Assembly (NCBI GenBank): GCA_027627225.1
Contig: CM051024.1
Location: 46,051,847-46,115,846, forward strand
DNA from: Congeria kusceri
Lineage: Eukaryota; Mollusca; Bivalvia; Myida; Dreissenidae
Length of the DNA: 64,000 nucleotides
Direction: 5' to 3'
The notes under the pieces were generated by a model. The model made no database searches. It was not told where the DNA came from and saw only the letters and a program-made list of their open reading frames with translations. Below are positions 12,233-25,550 of the stretch, in pieces (positions within the stretch are counted from its first letter, which is position 1; each line of letters starts with the position of its first letter). A program made the translations under genes and the position numbers.

Positions 12233-12819
12233 TTTCATTTTGCTATTTTTTTTTATAAAATATCTTATTGAGAATTATATTATGTAAAAAATTTGCATGC
12301 ACATGTCTTTATAAAGCGCATTTGTATAATATAATATCATTTATAGTGTAAAAGGAATCCAATTTTTGTACGACAGTAGGCCCTTTAAGTTTATTTCATA
12401 AAACCTATCCAAGTTCATATCAAAATGTACATAGTTATACATGTAAAATAATAACGTTTTAAATATCGTGTTGTTTTTTTAAGTTGAGTATTTTGGACAT
12501 ATCAATAAAATCGATATTCAATTTCGATAAAATTTAAGTGGCTATTTTTACAAAATCGAGTATTCCTAGGTATATCTGTATATCTACCTGTTTCTATGGC
12601 TAAATTATGAGCAGATGCGGTGTAAATTAAGAAAGCATCAACAGATAATGTGATAGCAATTATCAACAAATGAGAAATTGTACAGGAAAACATGGAAAAT
12701 ACGGTCGCAAACATGAAACATATTGCACGTAGGAATATATTTTAGCCCCATTAGTCTGCAGAACATATTGCATGATATTTGAAAAATCTTTGAAAAATAG
12801 CAAACAACTTATTTATATT

Positions 12820-13255
12820 TGCAATTCTATACTAAGGCGAAAATAATAAGTTTCGACCCTATTTATTCGGCCATGTTGCCTGAAACAAACGTATTTTCGA
12901 CGCATAACGTTTACCATGCATATACAGAGTTCAATGCTATACTAATGACACACTTATAAATTATCTTATTAATAGGTTAAATAGGTTAAGTTCCATGCTA
13001 TACTAAGAACAAACTGGTGCATAGTACTCAAAGCGGACAAAGTACAATGCTATACTAACAACGCATGGATGGACAGTTTCGAAGTTCAATGATATACAAA
13101 TGACGAACTGCACTTGATAATAAAGTTTAATGCTATACTATAGATGGACTTGGGTCAATTACTCATGTTAAAGCTATACTATGAATATATCCCAATGCAG
13201 TACGCGATTACTGCTCAAATTTTATACTTTTTATTGCTATACTAACTCTATACTG
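12820..13255. repeat. degenerate CTATACTAA motif array
   Basis: CTATACTAA or near variants, often as AATGCTATACTAA, occur at 12,827, 12,938, 12,998, 13,050, about 13,092, 13,133, 13,174 and 13,238. Spacing is about 41-64 bp after the first 111-bp gap. Sequence between the motifs is not conserved. Confidence 0.6.
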
Positions 13256-13337
13256 CAATAGTGTACTAAACAGTGTAGAATTAGTGCATTGTGGGTATAT
13301 CGTTAGTAGTTTGTTTCATTTCTTTTTTGTACGGGGA

Positions 13338-14620
<1,283 letters not shown>

Positions 14621-16237
14621 CCATGGCCCAGTCCCTGTCCAGTCACTATCGCGATCCTGCATTGGACACGTGGCACAATCTAGCCATCAAGTTCATGAAG
14701 TTTGCACTTTTCATAGAAAATAGAGACGTCGCGTACGTTGTGTTTAATGGCCGTGGTTCTTCTAAGATGGACTGGTTTACGAATTCACGGGTGTTGCTGT
14801 CCAGTTGGTCTGGTCTAATGTCCGTGGGGTCATATAACTTCTTTTCGATAGACGGACGCAAAACTGACTCAGACATACAGCGACGATTTCACATCAATAG
14901 AAGTTATTCGGGTTGCGATAACGACAAAGGCTATGTTGCGGTGATCGACGGCGGATCACGCTGCGCCTGGGACCAGCATTCAAGTTACCCGCAGTTCATA
15001 TACTCGGACATGAACTCGGATGACTTTAACAACAGGCGACAGTTTGGCTTGGCTGATTACATGGCCGTGTTTGTGTACATATAAAACTAACCTTCTTCGA
15101 TATAAAGTTTTAAAATAATTGACGTGTTTTTATATTATTTCTTACCTATTTCAACAATAATACTACGTTGTATTTACTGATTCATATTTACTGTTGTAGG
15201 AATAATGTTTATAAATTTGCTTTGTCGTGTAAATGTCCGTTGATGTCAATGACCAATCTAATGTATTTATATAACACAAGCTCAACATATAAGGCAGCCT
15301 TGAATTATATATTACGATTTAATTAATAATTACATTTGAAAGCATTGGTGTATTTTTATAAGAAACGTTAAACGTATATTTAGAGTATTTAAAAGAGGCA
15401 ACGAACTGTTTACATGCGGAAATGCACACAGCTTCAACAATTGTGTTAATGTTTCAGATGCAATAAACATATACACTCGTTTTCTTCAAGGTTGTTGTAA
15501 TTCCGGCAGGTCAATCTTGAAAAAGAAAAGGTCCGATGATGTCAAGTACAAAAGCAGTTTGCTTAAAACCGTGTATAACTTGCAATTGGAATCATAATAA
15601 AGACATGCATTAGCTGTTTTTCCATCGTTCGTCACAATGACATGAAGACACTAACCAACATTTCTTAACAAATACACTGTATTGTATTTTACAAATCCAG
15701 ATTTTAAGATTCATATCATACTAATATTTCAGATTTTTTTTAAATTCTTTTTGTAGATGACTGTAGACGTAATTGTGTTAAAACAACTTTCACCTTAGTT
15801 TGTCCTATCATATTGTAACATTTATAATTTTATACGCAAACACAAGTTTAGAAAGTTTGATGCGTCCTCCATGGCATAAATGGGCCAGATTGATTGAATT
15901 AAAAACCTCAGTGAATGTTTTAGTAATGAAAAAGGCGAAAGTGTATGGCTGTGTCGTGTATAGTGTATATTTGTGTTAGTGTTTTTATCCAGGTAAAAAG
16001 CGAACAGAAGCTTCTTAATTTACCATATTTTGAATATAAATTTACAAAAAAATGTCCAATTTTAGAACTGAACTGAATTTTTCGATCAAGTGAATAATAA
16101 CTGTGTCTTTCATAGGCTAATGTAAAGTGGATTTGTTTGCGACATTATAAAAATACCTTTTCATTACACATTTGTTTATAAAAAGTTCTCATATTACCGT
16201 TCTTTCCAACGCTACATAAAAGAACCTTTGTCTGACC

Positions 16238-16306
16238 GACCGTGCAAGTTATGTAACAGCAACGAAGTGGAATCTGAACAACATTTTCTGCTAGCGTGTT
16301 ATTAAT
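16238..16306 (+). pseudogene. LINE C-terminal zinc-knuckle remnant
   Basis: A short frame reads PCKLCNSNEVESEQHFLLAC then a stop. CxLCxxxxVEsExHFLLxC is the C-terminal motif of many LINE reverse-transcriptase proteins. Only this tail can be recognised. Confidence 0.5.
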
Positions 16307-16711
16307 ATATTAAATAAGTATGACAACTTACTGCATAACGATGATTTTTAGCAATGTCTAGTAATAGTAAACTACACTTATTATTAAACGAGTATACCCG
16401 AAAAACCGCTAACTTTTAAGAAACCCTAATCAGGCTTTTGTGCTTAGACGCACGAAATTGTATTTGTCCGACCGAAATATCATTATTCTTAACTTGAAAG
16501 CTGCTTTTCTTTCATTTTGTATTGCCATAATGTCGAGTTTGTACACTAGTAATTATTTTTTTAATATTATGTTTAATGCATTATATTGTTAGACAGTTTC
16601 TTCTACGCCTATAGGGAAAGGTGTTAAAAAGGACTTGTTTACAGATTTTCGCATTTTTTTAAGTATGCCATTAAATCTCTTTAGTATAGAAAAAAGTATT
16701 TAGAAAATAAA

Positions 16712-16785
16712 AGAAACGCCGGGGTTCGAACCCTGGATCTTCTGATTAAAAGACTATCGCCTTACCCAGTAGGTCATTCCGACTT
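16712..16785 (-). mobile_element. tRNA-like sequence (SINE head or tRNA pseudogene)
   Basis: The minus strand has box A-like TGACCTACTGGG, an anticodon-arm-like AGTCTTTTAATCAGAAGA and a perfect box B GGTTCGAACCC (complement of 16,722-16,732). The acceptor stem does not pair, so a functional tRNA is unlikely. Confidence 0.5.
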
Positions 16786-17882
16786 CTGTACTTCACACTG
16801 CATTATTTACTTTACGTAAGTGTTTCGCGTGTTGTCAAGAACTTCAACGAAAACAACAGAAACACTCCAAATTATTCCATCGTTAAGCGCTACAACGCTT
16901 TATAATTTTATCAATTTCATCTGATGATTACTCATGAACGGAACGGTTTTTACAGTATATTTCTACGTCCGTAGTGTTATTTTGCTCCCTTGTATACACA
17001 ATTCTTTTATTTTTGGAATCGGAGACAAAATGTTGAAAAATTGCCAATTCGTCATTCTGTGAACAGGTCCCTTTAATGAACACATTGGTAAATTGTATGT
17101 ATGTTTGTATTTTTATAGCATATGTCACTTTAATAAATAATATTCTACCATTCTACCAATAAACCCGTCAATAAATATGTTTACATTAAATTTCTTCCCG
17201 GTGAATATACAAATGTTACGTTATGAACTGATTTTTTTAAGGCAAAAAATGTTTTTCTAAAACAACTTTATAATTACTGTGTTTGCAGCAGTTTAACGTT
17301 AGACTCGTTTTGGGTTAATAGCTGAACACATTACGTGAAGATCTTTGCATTATGCACCTGCCACAAAATATACGATATTGTTCGAGAAAAACTTCTTCAC
17401 ATTATTTCGAAATTCAACATGATCGTGAATTTCTGTTATAAACAAACAGCTAATGTTTCGGACGATAACCAACAACAAATTCAGAAAAACATCCACATCG
17501 GGTTTCATGAGGAAGGCAAAGACGTAGCTGTACTGGATTGCAGCAATGTTTTACAGTTGTAACAAAAAACTAACGCACTTTGGCTACTGTTGTAAATCCG
17601 ATCAATTGCTCTGTTAATGGATAAGTGTTATTAAATCTATATTCGACACTCATTCTAGTGTCATTGAAGTAAAGAGTGAAAATTACAGTTCCCTAGTATC
17701 TACCCCGCACCCTCATACTAGTATAACTAGTACAAAAAATAATCTTACTCTAAATGCATATATACAAACTTTTGCGAGTTTGCTAAACAAATGTTTTTTT
17801 TTCAATTCAGATGGCAAAACTTGTGATTTGTGATGAAAAGCAGAGGATGAGCTACGTTCCTGTCCACTTCTAAACTATGTGT

Positions 17883-17890
17883 TTATAAAA
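17883..17890 (+). promoter_or_regulatory. TATA-like box of the secreted-protein gene
   Basis: TTATAAAA lies 131 nt upstream of the ATG at 18,021. A start about 30 nt downstream would give a roughly 105-nt 5' leader. Position only; no transcript evidence. Confidence 0.35.
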
Positions 17891-18020
17891 CAAATGCAGG
17901 GCAGAGAGCAGATTAGGCTACACGCCAACAGAATTTCGAAAGAGCATTATTTCATGTCATAGTCAAACAACAAATACCTTTAGTAGAATATTTCAACAAA
18001 ATAACAAATAATCAACCAAA

Positions 18021-20267
18021 ATGGATGTGACATTGTTGAAGATATTTACGATACTCGGACTGCTAGGTACACCCGCTGTTGGTCGTATTTCTGAACCGTG
18101 GAATCCAAAGGATTTGGCGTGCTATAATCTAACGGCAAAGATTGATTCAATTGAGAAAGAACTTCTAAAAACGAGCGACGATGTGCGGACCATTAAAAAA
18201 GGCCAGTCTGGCATTTCAACATTGCTAGATGATATGTAAGATATTATTATTTTTGTTATTATAATAATAATTATTATTATAATTGTTATTATTATCATTG
18301 TTAATATTATTATTATTATTATAATTCTTGATTAATAATAATAATAATAATAATTATTATTGTTAATTATTGTTGTTGTTTGCGAAATGACTGTAGTAAT
18401 CAAACTGTATTTATAATGAATGAGGTATTCACTTGTATTTCTATTTAACTTCACTAGCGATGTTATGAGGTTATGTATATTTTTTTATTACGTTTGGGCC
18501 AAGTGTGAGGTTCGGCATCCTTTTAAACCGGTTTAAACCGTTTCATAAGGACCCTTTTTTAATCATACATGAAGGCGAGTTTTGTTATGGTCTTGAGTTG
18601 ATTGTATTGTATTATTAAGCGCAATTCTGTATTGAAAAAAGTGTTTTATGCTCAAATAATTCAGAATACATGATTCATAAATAATAAAAATATTGCATGT
18701 GCACATATAAAATATTCAAGCTAGAAAAGTGTTCAAAAAACGCTATCAGCAGTTACACTGAAGTTAGTTTTCCTTTGTTGTGACATAACTAATATCAACC
18801 AATAAACCACATGGAACAACGTGTATGGCAAAAGTTGCATGTTATATGCAGCATAATCGCTTCAGTCCATTTCAAATCCTCTTCTTTACATATACATAAT
18901 TAGCCCGCCATTCTACCATAATTACAAAATCAATTAATGACACCTCGTTGTATTACCTGAGTTTTGAAAATAAATCAAAGCAAAAATCACTGTTCCAGCC
19001 CGCCATTCTACCATGAGAGGCCACTGACGGTTGCCGTCTTAGAGTCCGGTGGATGGAAGATGGTGTTTCGAGCCACATCCAGCAATGGGCAGTCAGCATA
19101 TGACGCCTGGTCCAAAGGTTTTCTTTCCACACATATGAGCCTTGCCGTGTGAAAAGAGTCGTCCCGGATCAGCCTGTGCAGTCCGAAGAGTCTAATCCGT
19201 GACGGCACTTACCGACTACAGTGGATTTATGTTTAGAAGAGACTTCATTGAAACAGAAAATACCATAAAAGCGGAAAGTGTCGTCCTGTGCAGTCTGCAC
19301 AGTCTAATCCTGGACGACACTTTACGCACATGATTAAGCCCGGTTTTCCCACGACACGCCTAACATATTTATTATTTCATTTTGTCTGATAATTTGCTTA
19401 TCTTTGCACAAGTCCTCATATCTTTCTAACAATGTGATTATTTGTTAATATATATTATATTTGTAAAGTATTTGATGGTGTTCAACAGTTGTTAACAATT
19501 ATTGTCACTGATTTCTGTCAGTAGTCATTCAACAAGTTTACCATATAGAGAAACTAATCTCGAGTGTGTCTTGCAAAAGCGTAGTATTTAATTTTCACTT
19601 TTCTGTCGTAGAGTATAATATGGAAAACATTTATTATAAGCTATACCTTTGAAAATGAAATGTATACACCATATTAGTTCTGCTGTAGCTAAATGTAGAC
19701 AACAATTAATGACTATCATTCAGGTCTGTAATAACACCAATATTTAATTAAATTCACTTATTTTACATATCACTAGGAACCGGAACCTCTGATGTCAAGC
19801 CGCTGTCCATGGCCCGGTCCCTGTCCAGTCACTATCGCGATCCTGCCTTGGACACGTGGCACAATCTCGCCATCAAGTACGTGAAGTTTGCACTCTACAA
19901 AGAAAATAGAGAAGCCGCGTACGTTGTTTTTAATGGCAGTGGTTCATCCAAGATGAACTGGTTTACGAATTCCCTGGTGTTGCTGTCCAGTTGGCCTGGT
20001 CTAACGTCGGTGGAGCCATATAACATCTTTTCTATAGACGGACACACAAGTAAAGGACTACAGCGGCGATTTCACATCAATAGAAGTTATGCGACCTGTG
20101 ATACTGACAGAGGGTATGTTGCGGTGATCGACGGCGGATCAGGCTGCGCTTGGGACCAGCATCCTAGTTACCCACAGTTCATATACTCGGACATGAACTC
20201 GGACGACTTTTACAACAGGCGACAGTTTGGCTTGGCTGATTACATGGCCGTGTTTCTGTACATATGA
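18021..20267 (+). CDS. secreted protein of unknown function (3 exons, 274 aa)
   Basis: Exons 18,021-18,235, 18,999-19,117 and 19,777-20,267 join in phases 2 and 1 with donors GTAAGA and GTTTTC and acceptors TTCCAG and CACTAG; both split codons resolve cleanly. Residues 1-21 (MDVTLLKIFTILGLLGTPAVG) form a signal peptide. Residues about 38-70 are polar with heptad-like spacing and could make a short coiled coil for oligomerisation. From about residue 80 a domain starts with LTVAVLESGGWKMVFRATSS and runs to the last residue. It includes AYVVFNGSGSSKMNWF, a paired-cysteine region (TCDTD, SGCAWD) and a GLADYMAVFLYI end. This layout resembles uncharacterised extracellular proteins common in bivalve gene sets; I know no function. 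The stop codon overlaps an AATAAA. The last exon is duplicated at 14.6-15.1 kb. Confidence 0.8.
18241..18372. repeat. ATT/TAA microsatellite in intron 1
   Basis: Imperfect runs of TTATTA and then AATAATAATAAT start 5 bp after the exon 1 donor of the secreted gene. The two halves are complementary and could pair. Confidence 0.8.
19142..19361. mobile_element. GAGGCG palindromic element, 5'-truncated copy in intron 2
   Basis: Contains GTCGTCCCGGATCAGCCTGTG, GGCACTTACCGACTACAGTG, AAAATACCATAAAAGCGGAAA and the right end CACTTTACGCACATGATTAA to ACGACACGCC. The left terminal repeat is cut off about 25 bp after the exon 2 donor. Confidence 0.75.
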
Positions 20268-20819
20268 ATAAAACCTTTTTCGACAGAATGAATTCAAATA
20301 ATCGAGACACTGGAATTAAGTTGTTGTTTCCTGTCATGAAAGTCATAAAGTAATTTGCATGTATATAAGTTTTTAGCTCATAATAGCTCCCAATAATTGT
20401 CTTTATAAAAATCAGACATTAACACAAGGATTGTGCTTTTTCATTAAAACAATAAAAACACGCGCTTTTCAAACTATATTCACACTTTCCTTCTGTCTGA
20501 ACATACACTGTATTAAAAATAAATATTATAAATTTATTATAAAAATACAAATATGTGATTATGTGTTCAGTTTATTCACCTGCCGTCTTTCGTAAATATG
20601 TTGCTGTATATATGTACATGTATTTTTATTTGCGCTATGCATGATTACGATTGATCATCGGAATAAAATTAGCGTTTAAAGGGTCAGTTCGTACAGACTT
20701 ATATAACCCGGTATTGTATGAAAACTCCAATGATTACTGGACATAGTTTTCATACAAAAGCTTCTTTATTGTGTCAATATACTATATAGAAAATTTGAAT
20801 TTTTTCGTACAGCCAAAAT

Positions 20820-21032
20820 GTAACGCAGAGCTACGTACTACGTAATGATAAATGTGATGTAGAATTAACGCAGTGCTACGTATTGGTAAATGTGATGTAG
20901 AATTAACGCAGTGCTACGTACTACGTATTGATAAATGTGATGTAAAATTAACGCAGTGCTACGTACTACGTATTGATAAATGTGATGTAGAATTAACGCA
21001 GTGCTACGTAATGGTAAATGTGACGTAGAATT
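20820..21032. repeat. about 45-bp tandem repeat
   Basis: Five copies of TAACGCAGTGCTACGTACTA followed by a CGTATTGATAAATGTGATGTAGAAT tail; some units lack the second TACGTA. Two more degenerate units lie at 21,960-22,030, so the 42-bp array and a SINE-like element sit inside one interrupted array. Confidence 0.75.
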
Positions 21033-21058
21033 AAAAGGACTATGTCAACAAAAAATTG

Positions 21059-21520
21059 TTTCCTATTGCACTATACATGCTACTAGATACTAGTAATGTG
21101 TTTCCTATTGCATTATACATGCTACTAGATACTAGTAATGTGTTTCCTATTGCATTATACATGCTACTAGATACTAGTAATGTGTTTCCTATTGCATTAT
21201 ACATGCTACTAGATACTAGTAATGTGTTTCCTATTGCACTATACATGCTACTAGATACTAGTAATGTGTTTCCTATTGCATTATACATGGTATTAGATAC
21301 TAGTAATGTGTTTCCTATTGCACTATACATGCTACTAGATACTAGTAATGTGTTTCCTATTGTACTATACATGCTACTAGATACTAGTAATGTGTTTCCT
21401 ATTGCACTATACATGCTACTAGATACTAGTAATGTGTTTCCTATTGCACTATACATGCTACTAGATACTAGTAATGTGTTTCCTATTGCACTATACATGC
21501 TACTAGATACTAGCAATGCG
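21059..21520. repeat. 42-bp minisatellite, 11 copies
   Basis: Unit TTTCCTATTGCACTATACAT plus GCTACTAGATACTAGTAATGTG, nearly identical in all copies. Because 42 is a multiple of 3, both strands stay open for about 157 codons. These are repeat artefacts, not proteins. Confidence 0.95.
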
Positions 21521-21599
21521 CTATACTAAGACGAGTAAATTAAAAAGAATAAATAATACAGTACATAGTGAGATATTAAATAAAAACAAATCAGCAAAC

Positions 21600-21962
21600 A
21601 TGTCTGAATAATTAAAACCCTAAGCGGGTATCGAACTCATGACTTAGGAGCCATATTAAGAAATGACGGTAGACAGCGCTTTAACCAAATGCGCTATTAG
21701 ACTTCATTTGTAAAGAAACTTGTGTTGACTATGGCTAAACAAAATACTCACAATTCTGACGTCAAAATGTAAACATGAAAAGGCCCAAACAAACACGACC
21801 CATATTATAAATTGATTTTTATCTCAGAATACGAAAACTCTTTTCCCAGTATGCATACTTTATTTTAACCGTTATTAGATGTCATTATTGATATATCAAT
21901 TTAAGATTTATTTTTCAGAAATTACCCCCTTGAGACCCTTTTCATTCACATAGTCCCTTTAA
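21600..21962 (-). mobile_element. 370-bp SINE-like element, copy 3
   Basis: Minus-strand match to 11,861-12,232: 5' TTAAAGGGACTATGTG, then ATTTATAATATGGGTC, TTGACGTCA, GGTTAAAGCGCTGTCTACCG and the box B-like GTTCGATACCCGC, ending GGGTTTTAATTA. More diverged than copies 1 and 2. Confidence 0.75.
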
Positions 21963-22044
21963 CGCATTGCTACGTAATGGCAAATGTGAAGTAGAAAATA
22001 ATGCTATACGTAATGGCAAATGTGACGTCGAGGGATCAATTCTA

Positions 22045-22405
22045 CAAAATTATATACAACGTTGACTACAACACTAGTCGACTACTACTACTAATTGGAC
22101 ATAATGTATATATAATATTGGCTTACTAGTATTACGGTCTCTACACTTTTTTCATTATCATTTGCATCTGGTACAATGTACACAACTAGAGCAAAAGAGT
22201 TTACATTATTTGCAGACCATAAAATGATCGTACGGCATTACCGGTAGTTCCTATATTGTATGTGTTTCATTAAATGCGCGTACAAAGATGTATTTTGTTG
22301 GTTGTTCTGTCTATGATTGTGTTCACAATCAAATGTATCATGTCTCTCTCTCTCTCTGAATCCAAGTAGTACTGTTATAACTACGTTAAGAGTTTGGAGT
22401 ACATA
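22045..22405. other. no feature recognised
   Basis: AT-rich sequence with a short TCTCTCTCTCTCTC run near 22,343; no coding frame or repeat family recognised. Confidence 0.5.
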
Positions 22406-22410
22406 TTTGG

Positions 22411-22640
22411 CGGATCTGTGGTCGCACTGGCTTCACAACCCAGGGGTCGCAGGTTCGAACCCCCGCTACACCCTAACCCACTAACTCGTTTTCTCGCAAG
22501 AGAAGTTAAACAGAGGTGCAGTGTAATAGGTGCTTCACACCGGACACTAAAAGACACAGGGTCTCCTGTACCTTGCACTATCCCCCGTAAACCCGTAGCA
22601 TGTCTTCTGAGGGCGATGGCCATATGGGAAGGAATTCCGG
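22411..22640 (+). mobile_element. tRNA-derived SINE
   Basis: Head with box A-like TGTGGTCGCACTGG and perfect box B GGTTCGAACCC (22,452-22,462), followed by a non-tRNA body containing GTGCTTCACACCGGACACTA. The 80- and 101-codon frames across it are not genes. Confidence 0.65.
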
Positions 22641-24040
22641 TGCACGCGATAAAAATGAACTACACACAGTTTCTTAGATTTATGTTAGAAAACAAGTAAC
22701 TACCGGTATACAGAAATTCCGGAGTAAATATAGAACCTGCGGCGTGTTGTTTTATTTTGGTTGAACCAATCCATGTTAATACATACGAGTAGTAGGGCAG
22801 AACAGGTACTGAAATAAAATTTAATGAATAAGGCCATGGGTCTTTTTTCAAAGTTGACAAATGACCCAGCCAATATTTCAACATTAAATTTTGATCAAAA
22901 TGTCGTTGAAAACTGATCAGTCGTTAAATTTTGATCAGTTATGGGGTCATTTATAACGGTGAGTTAAACTTATGTTAAATGTCGGAGATGGTCTGTTTGT
23001 AAAAGAGGATCACATTGGAAAGAACCAGTAACTATCGCAGGTTTGCTGGATAGCTTCAAAAATAATTTCACAAGGCCATGAGTTTGAACTACATAAAGGA
23101 TGCCGCAATGAAAGATCAAAGGCGACGACGTCGCGTATGAAATCGTTCTTTTAAAGACGTAGATCATGGAGTACATGTAAAATGTAATTAATTATAACAC
23201 GTAGATTTTCATATTTTTAAATACATTTTTAGTAACATCTAATAAACATGATTCACTACTGAAAACAGCCGTCGACATGCTCATTCTAATACTTTGCTTT
23301 ATCTGAAGTGAACACACATAATGACAAACTGCAAAAAAATGGAAACAAAAAGGCCAAAATGGGTCCCTCATCCGAGTTAAATAAATCATAATGTCTTGTT
23401 AAAGTGTAATAGCCTGTTAAATATCTGTCAAGTCTCACGCTTTCTGTTAAATCACCCCCTCGTGCTCACTTAACACAATCTCACTCTTAAAAATCACAGT
23501 AAAATAATCTTAATATATCTTACATTTAGGTGCTTTTTAAATATTATACGCTAGAATTATGCAACGATGATAATATTCATGCAACTTTCATTTGTTAAAA
23601 AACAAAATGCATATGTTACATGTTCCTTCATAATCATATTTATAAATATAAATTAAGTGCTACAGCTATATGCATTTAACTATTTAAACATCTTATTATT
23701 GCAACGAAAGGAATTCACGTATCAATATTTTGGATAAATACATGTATTCAAATTTAATTAGTTTGTGTCACTCAACAAAACAGTACAAATACATATGCAT
23801 TATTTATTTATTCATTTATTATTCCTATTTATTTGTTAAAAAATGCGTATGTTTAGGAATGGGTAGTTATTTCAATACCCTCTTTTATATTACCGGTATA
23901 TTAAACTATTTTAAACTATATCCAGCTGTCGTTCCATTGACACCCAGTGCATTCAACGAAATTCTCACTTTAAATAGAATAAGGGTCTTGACAGGTACCG
24001 TTACATGTTGTTTAGAGATGTTTGAACTTTAACGTTGACA
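22640..24040. other. no gene recognised
   Basis: AT-rich. Small frames (60-100 codons) have no recognisable motifs, signal peptide plus domain, or splice-consistent neighbours. Confidence 0.5.
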
Positions 24041-24370
24041 ATGGAAGTTAGCGAATCTGAACAGTTTTAAGGAACATTTGTGTGAAACTAGTTTGAATCC
24101 ATCAAATGGTTCCATACAAGAAGATTTTAAAAGTTTTCAAATACTTTATAAGGAAAACCGCCCCACCCCTGGCCTCCATGTTTCTTAACGAATCAAAAAA
24201 TAATTTAAAGGAATTTGGTAAAGGGTCACCCAAGGAACATGTCTATGAAATGTTTTGGAAATCCAGCATGCGGTTTCAGACAAGAAGAATTTCAAAGTTT
24301 TTAATATAACCATAAAAGAAAAAACGACACCGTCCCTGGCGCCCATGTTTTTTAACGAACCAAAATGATT
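24041..24370 (+). repeat. diverged bivalve repeat
   Basis: Two loosely similar units share AAGAAGATTTTAAAAGTTTT/AAGAAGAATTTCAAAGTTTT and CCC(A/T)GGC(C/G)(T/C)CCATGTTT about 170 bp apart. Low-confidence family assignment. Confidence 0.4.
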
Positions 24371-24715
24371 CGATGGAGTCTTTTATATGTATTAGCATTT
24401 GGGGATGTAAATTACTCATATAATTTGTTTCATGAAATTGAAATCTGAATACTGTAACATCTCCTTATTTTTATAAGAAAGAAAATGTCTTATTATAAAA
24501 TGTCAATAAAATACATAATTATGACATAAGAAAATAGGACTAATAAGTCCATCAATAATAACGCATGTCTACATATATTCTAATTAAAATAAAGTATTAT
24601 CATTCATAAAACAATCATGGAATAATAATCACACACATTTACCAAATAAACGCATTCAATTCAGTTACAAAAATCCACATTGAAACAATGATAAAGTTAT
24701 CAACAGTGTCCCGCT

Positions 24716-25240
24716 TCATGTAGATCGTGTTTCAAAAGAAACTAGTTCTGCGAGATAACACACATGAACTTGTTGTTTACAGCTAATTATTTTACCCATT
24801 ACTTTACCCATCTCCTGAAAACTATTTATTCGGCTCGACAAGCTTTCCAGATATTGTTTAAACCGGAACTTCATCAATTCTGTTTTCCCATGGATAGGGT
24901 TTGCACCATTGTTTTTCTTAGGTGAATTAAATTGTTGCTGATCTGCTATTTTGCTAGGCTCTGTTGAACTCACAATTATTCTGAGGTGACAAAAATGGCA
25001 AATTCCTGAATATCTGTAAAATTATGTAGTTTGTTTTCATGAGTAACTGTCGATTTATGTGGTATATAGCTCCATCCGGTGTTGTTACATGTTCTGTCAT
25101 TGTGTTTGGGAATAGTATTTGCAGGCAACCATGTTTTACCAACGTTGCTTTTCATATGTGTTGATTGTCCTATGTATGCGTTTCTCAATTTTAACTGGGA
25201 TGATTATGTTGATTATGTCTACCTTGCAACAACTGTGATT
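24716..25240 (-). pseudogene. decayed Ty3/Gypsy-like Pol C-terminus (tentative)
   Basis: On the minus strand GKTWLPANTIPKHNDR in one frame is followed, after a +1 shift, by EHVTTPDGAIYHINRQLLMK. That order resembles the end of Gypsy integrase regions, where a W-P-x-x-I stretch precedes a T-x-D-G-x-x-Y-R-R-N-R motif. A further frame to 24,716 has FKQYLESLSSRINSFQEM. Two frame changes and no start codon make it a relic. It could instead be an unrelated broken gene. Confidence 0.4.
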
Positions 25241-25550
25241 GTGAAAATCCGAGGTCTTGCAATGGAATGTTTCTAAACTCAAGAAAATGCAATCACTCTC
25301 GCTTCTTTTGCCTTGACAATAACGCGTTTAATTGTTTTAACCAAGACTTCAGCCAAACTAGTTGACTTTGCTCTTGTGCGAGAACTAGTTTAGCAATTGC
25401 AGTAACCTTGACCTTTGACAGACAAACATGGGTCACGTATGTGACACAAGTAGTGGTAGAAGTGGTAGCTGACACCATGCTATATGCGTATGTTATTGTT
25501 CGGTTTTATAAATACAAATGTATAATAGTCAAATGACTTAATAACAACAC

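Larger units (their letters stand above)
6872..12617 (+). repeat. segmental duplication, copy A
   Basis: From ATATCGAT (6872) to GAGCAGATG (12617) this segment matches 35,933-43,033 in the same order and orientation, with scattered substitutions and indels. Private insertions in copy A are a palindromic MITE (about 9,730-9,996) and a 5'-truncated LINE (10,031-11,297). No convincing gene is seen inside. Short frames on either strand differ or break between the copies. Confidence 0.9.
15085..17880. other. intergenic stretch with small retroelement remnants
   Basis: The first ~40 bases resemble the 3' flank of the secreted gene (TTCGATATAAAGTTTTAAAATAATTGA versus a diverged match at 20,280), so the duplicate includes some 3' sequence. 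The rest is AT-rich with no convincing exon, apart from the LINE and tRNA-like remnants listed separately. Confidence 0.5.

Noticed and set aside
16712..16785. Functional tRNA gene on the minus strand
   Set aside because: Good internal promoter boxes but the acceptor stem does not pair.
21040..21529. 157-158 codon frames on both strands
   Set aside because: Produced by a 42-bp (14-codon) minisatellite; simultaneous opposite-strand openness is the mark of a repeat.
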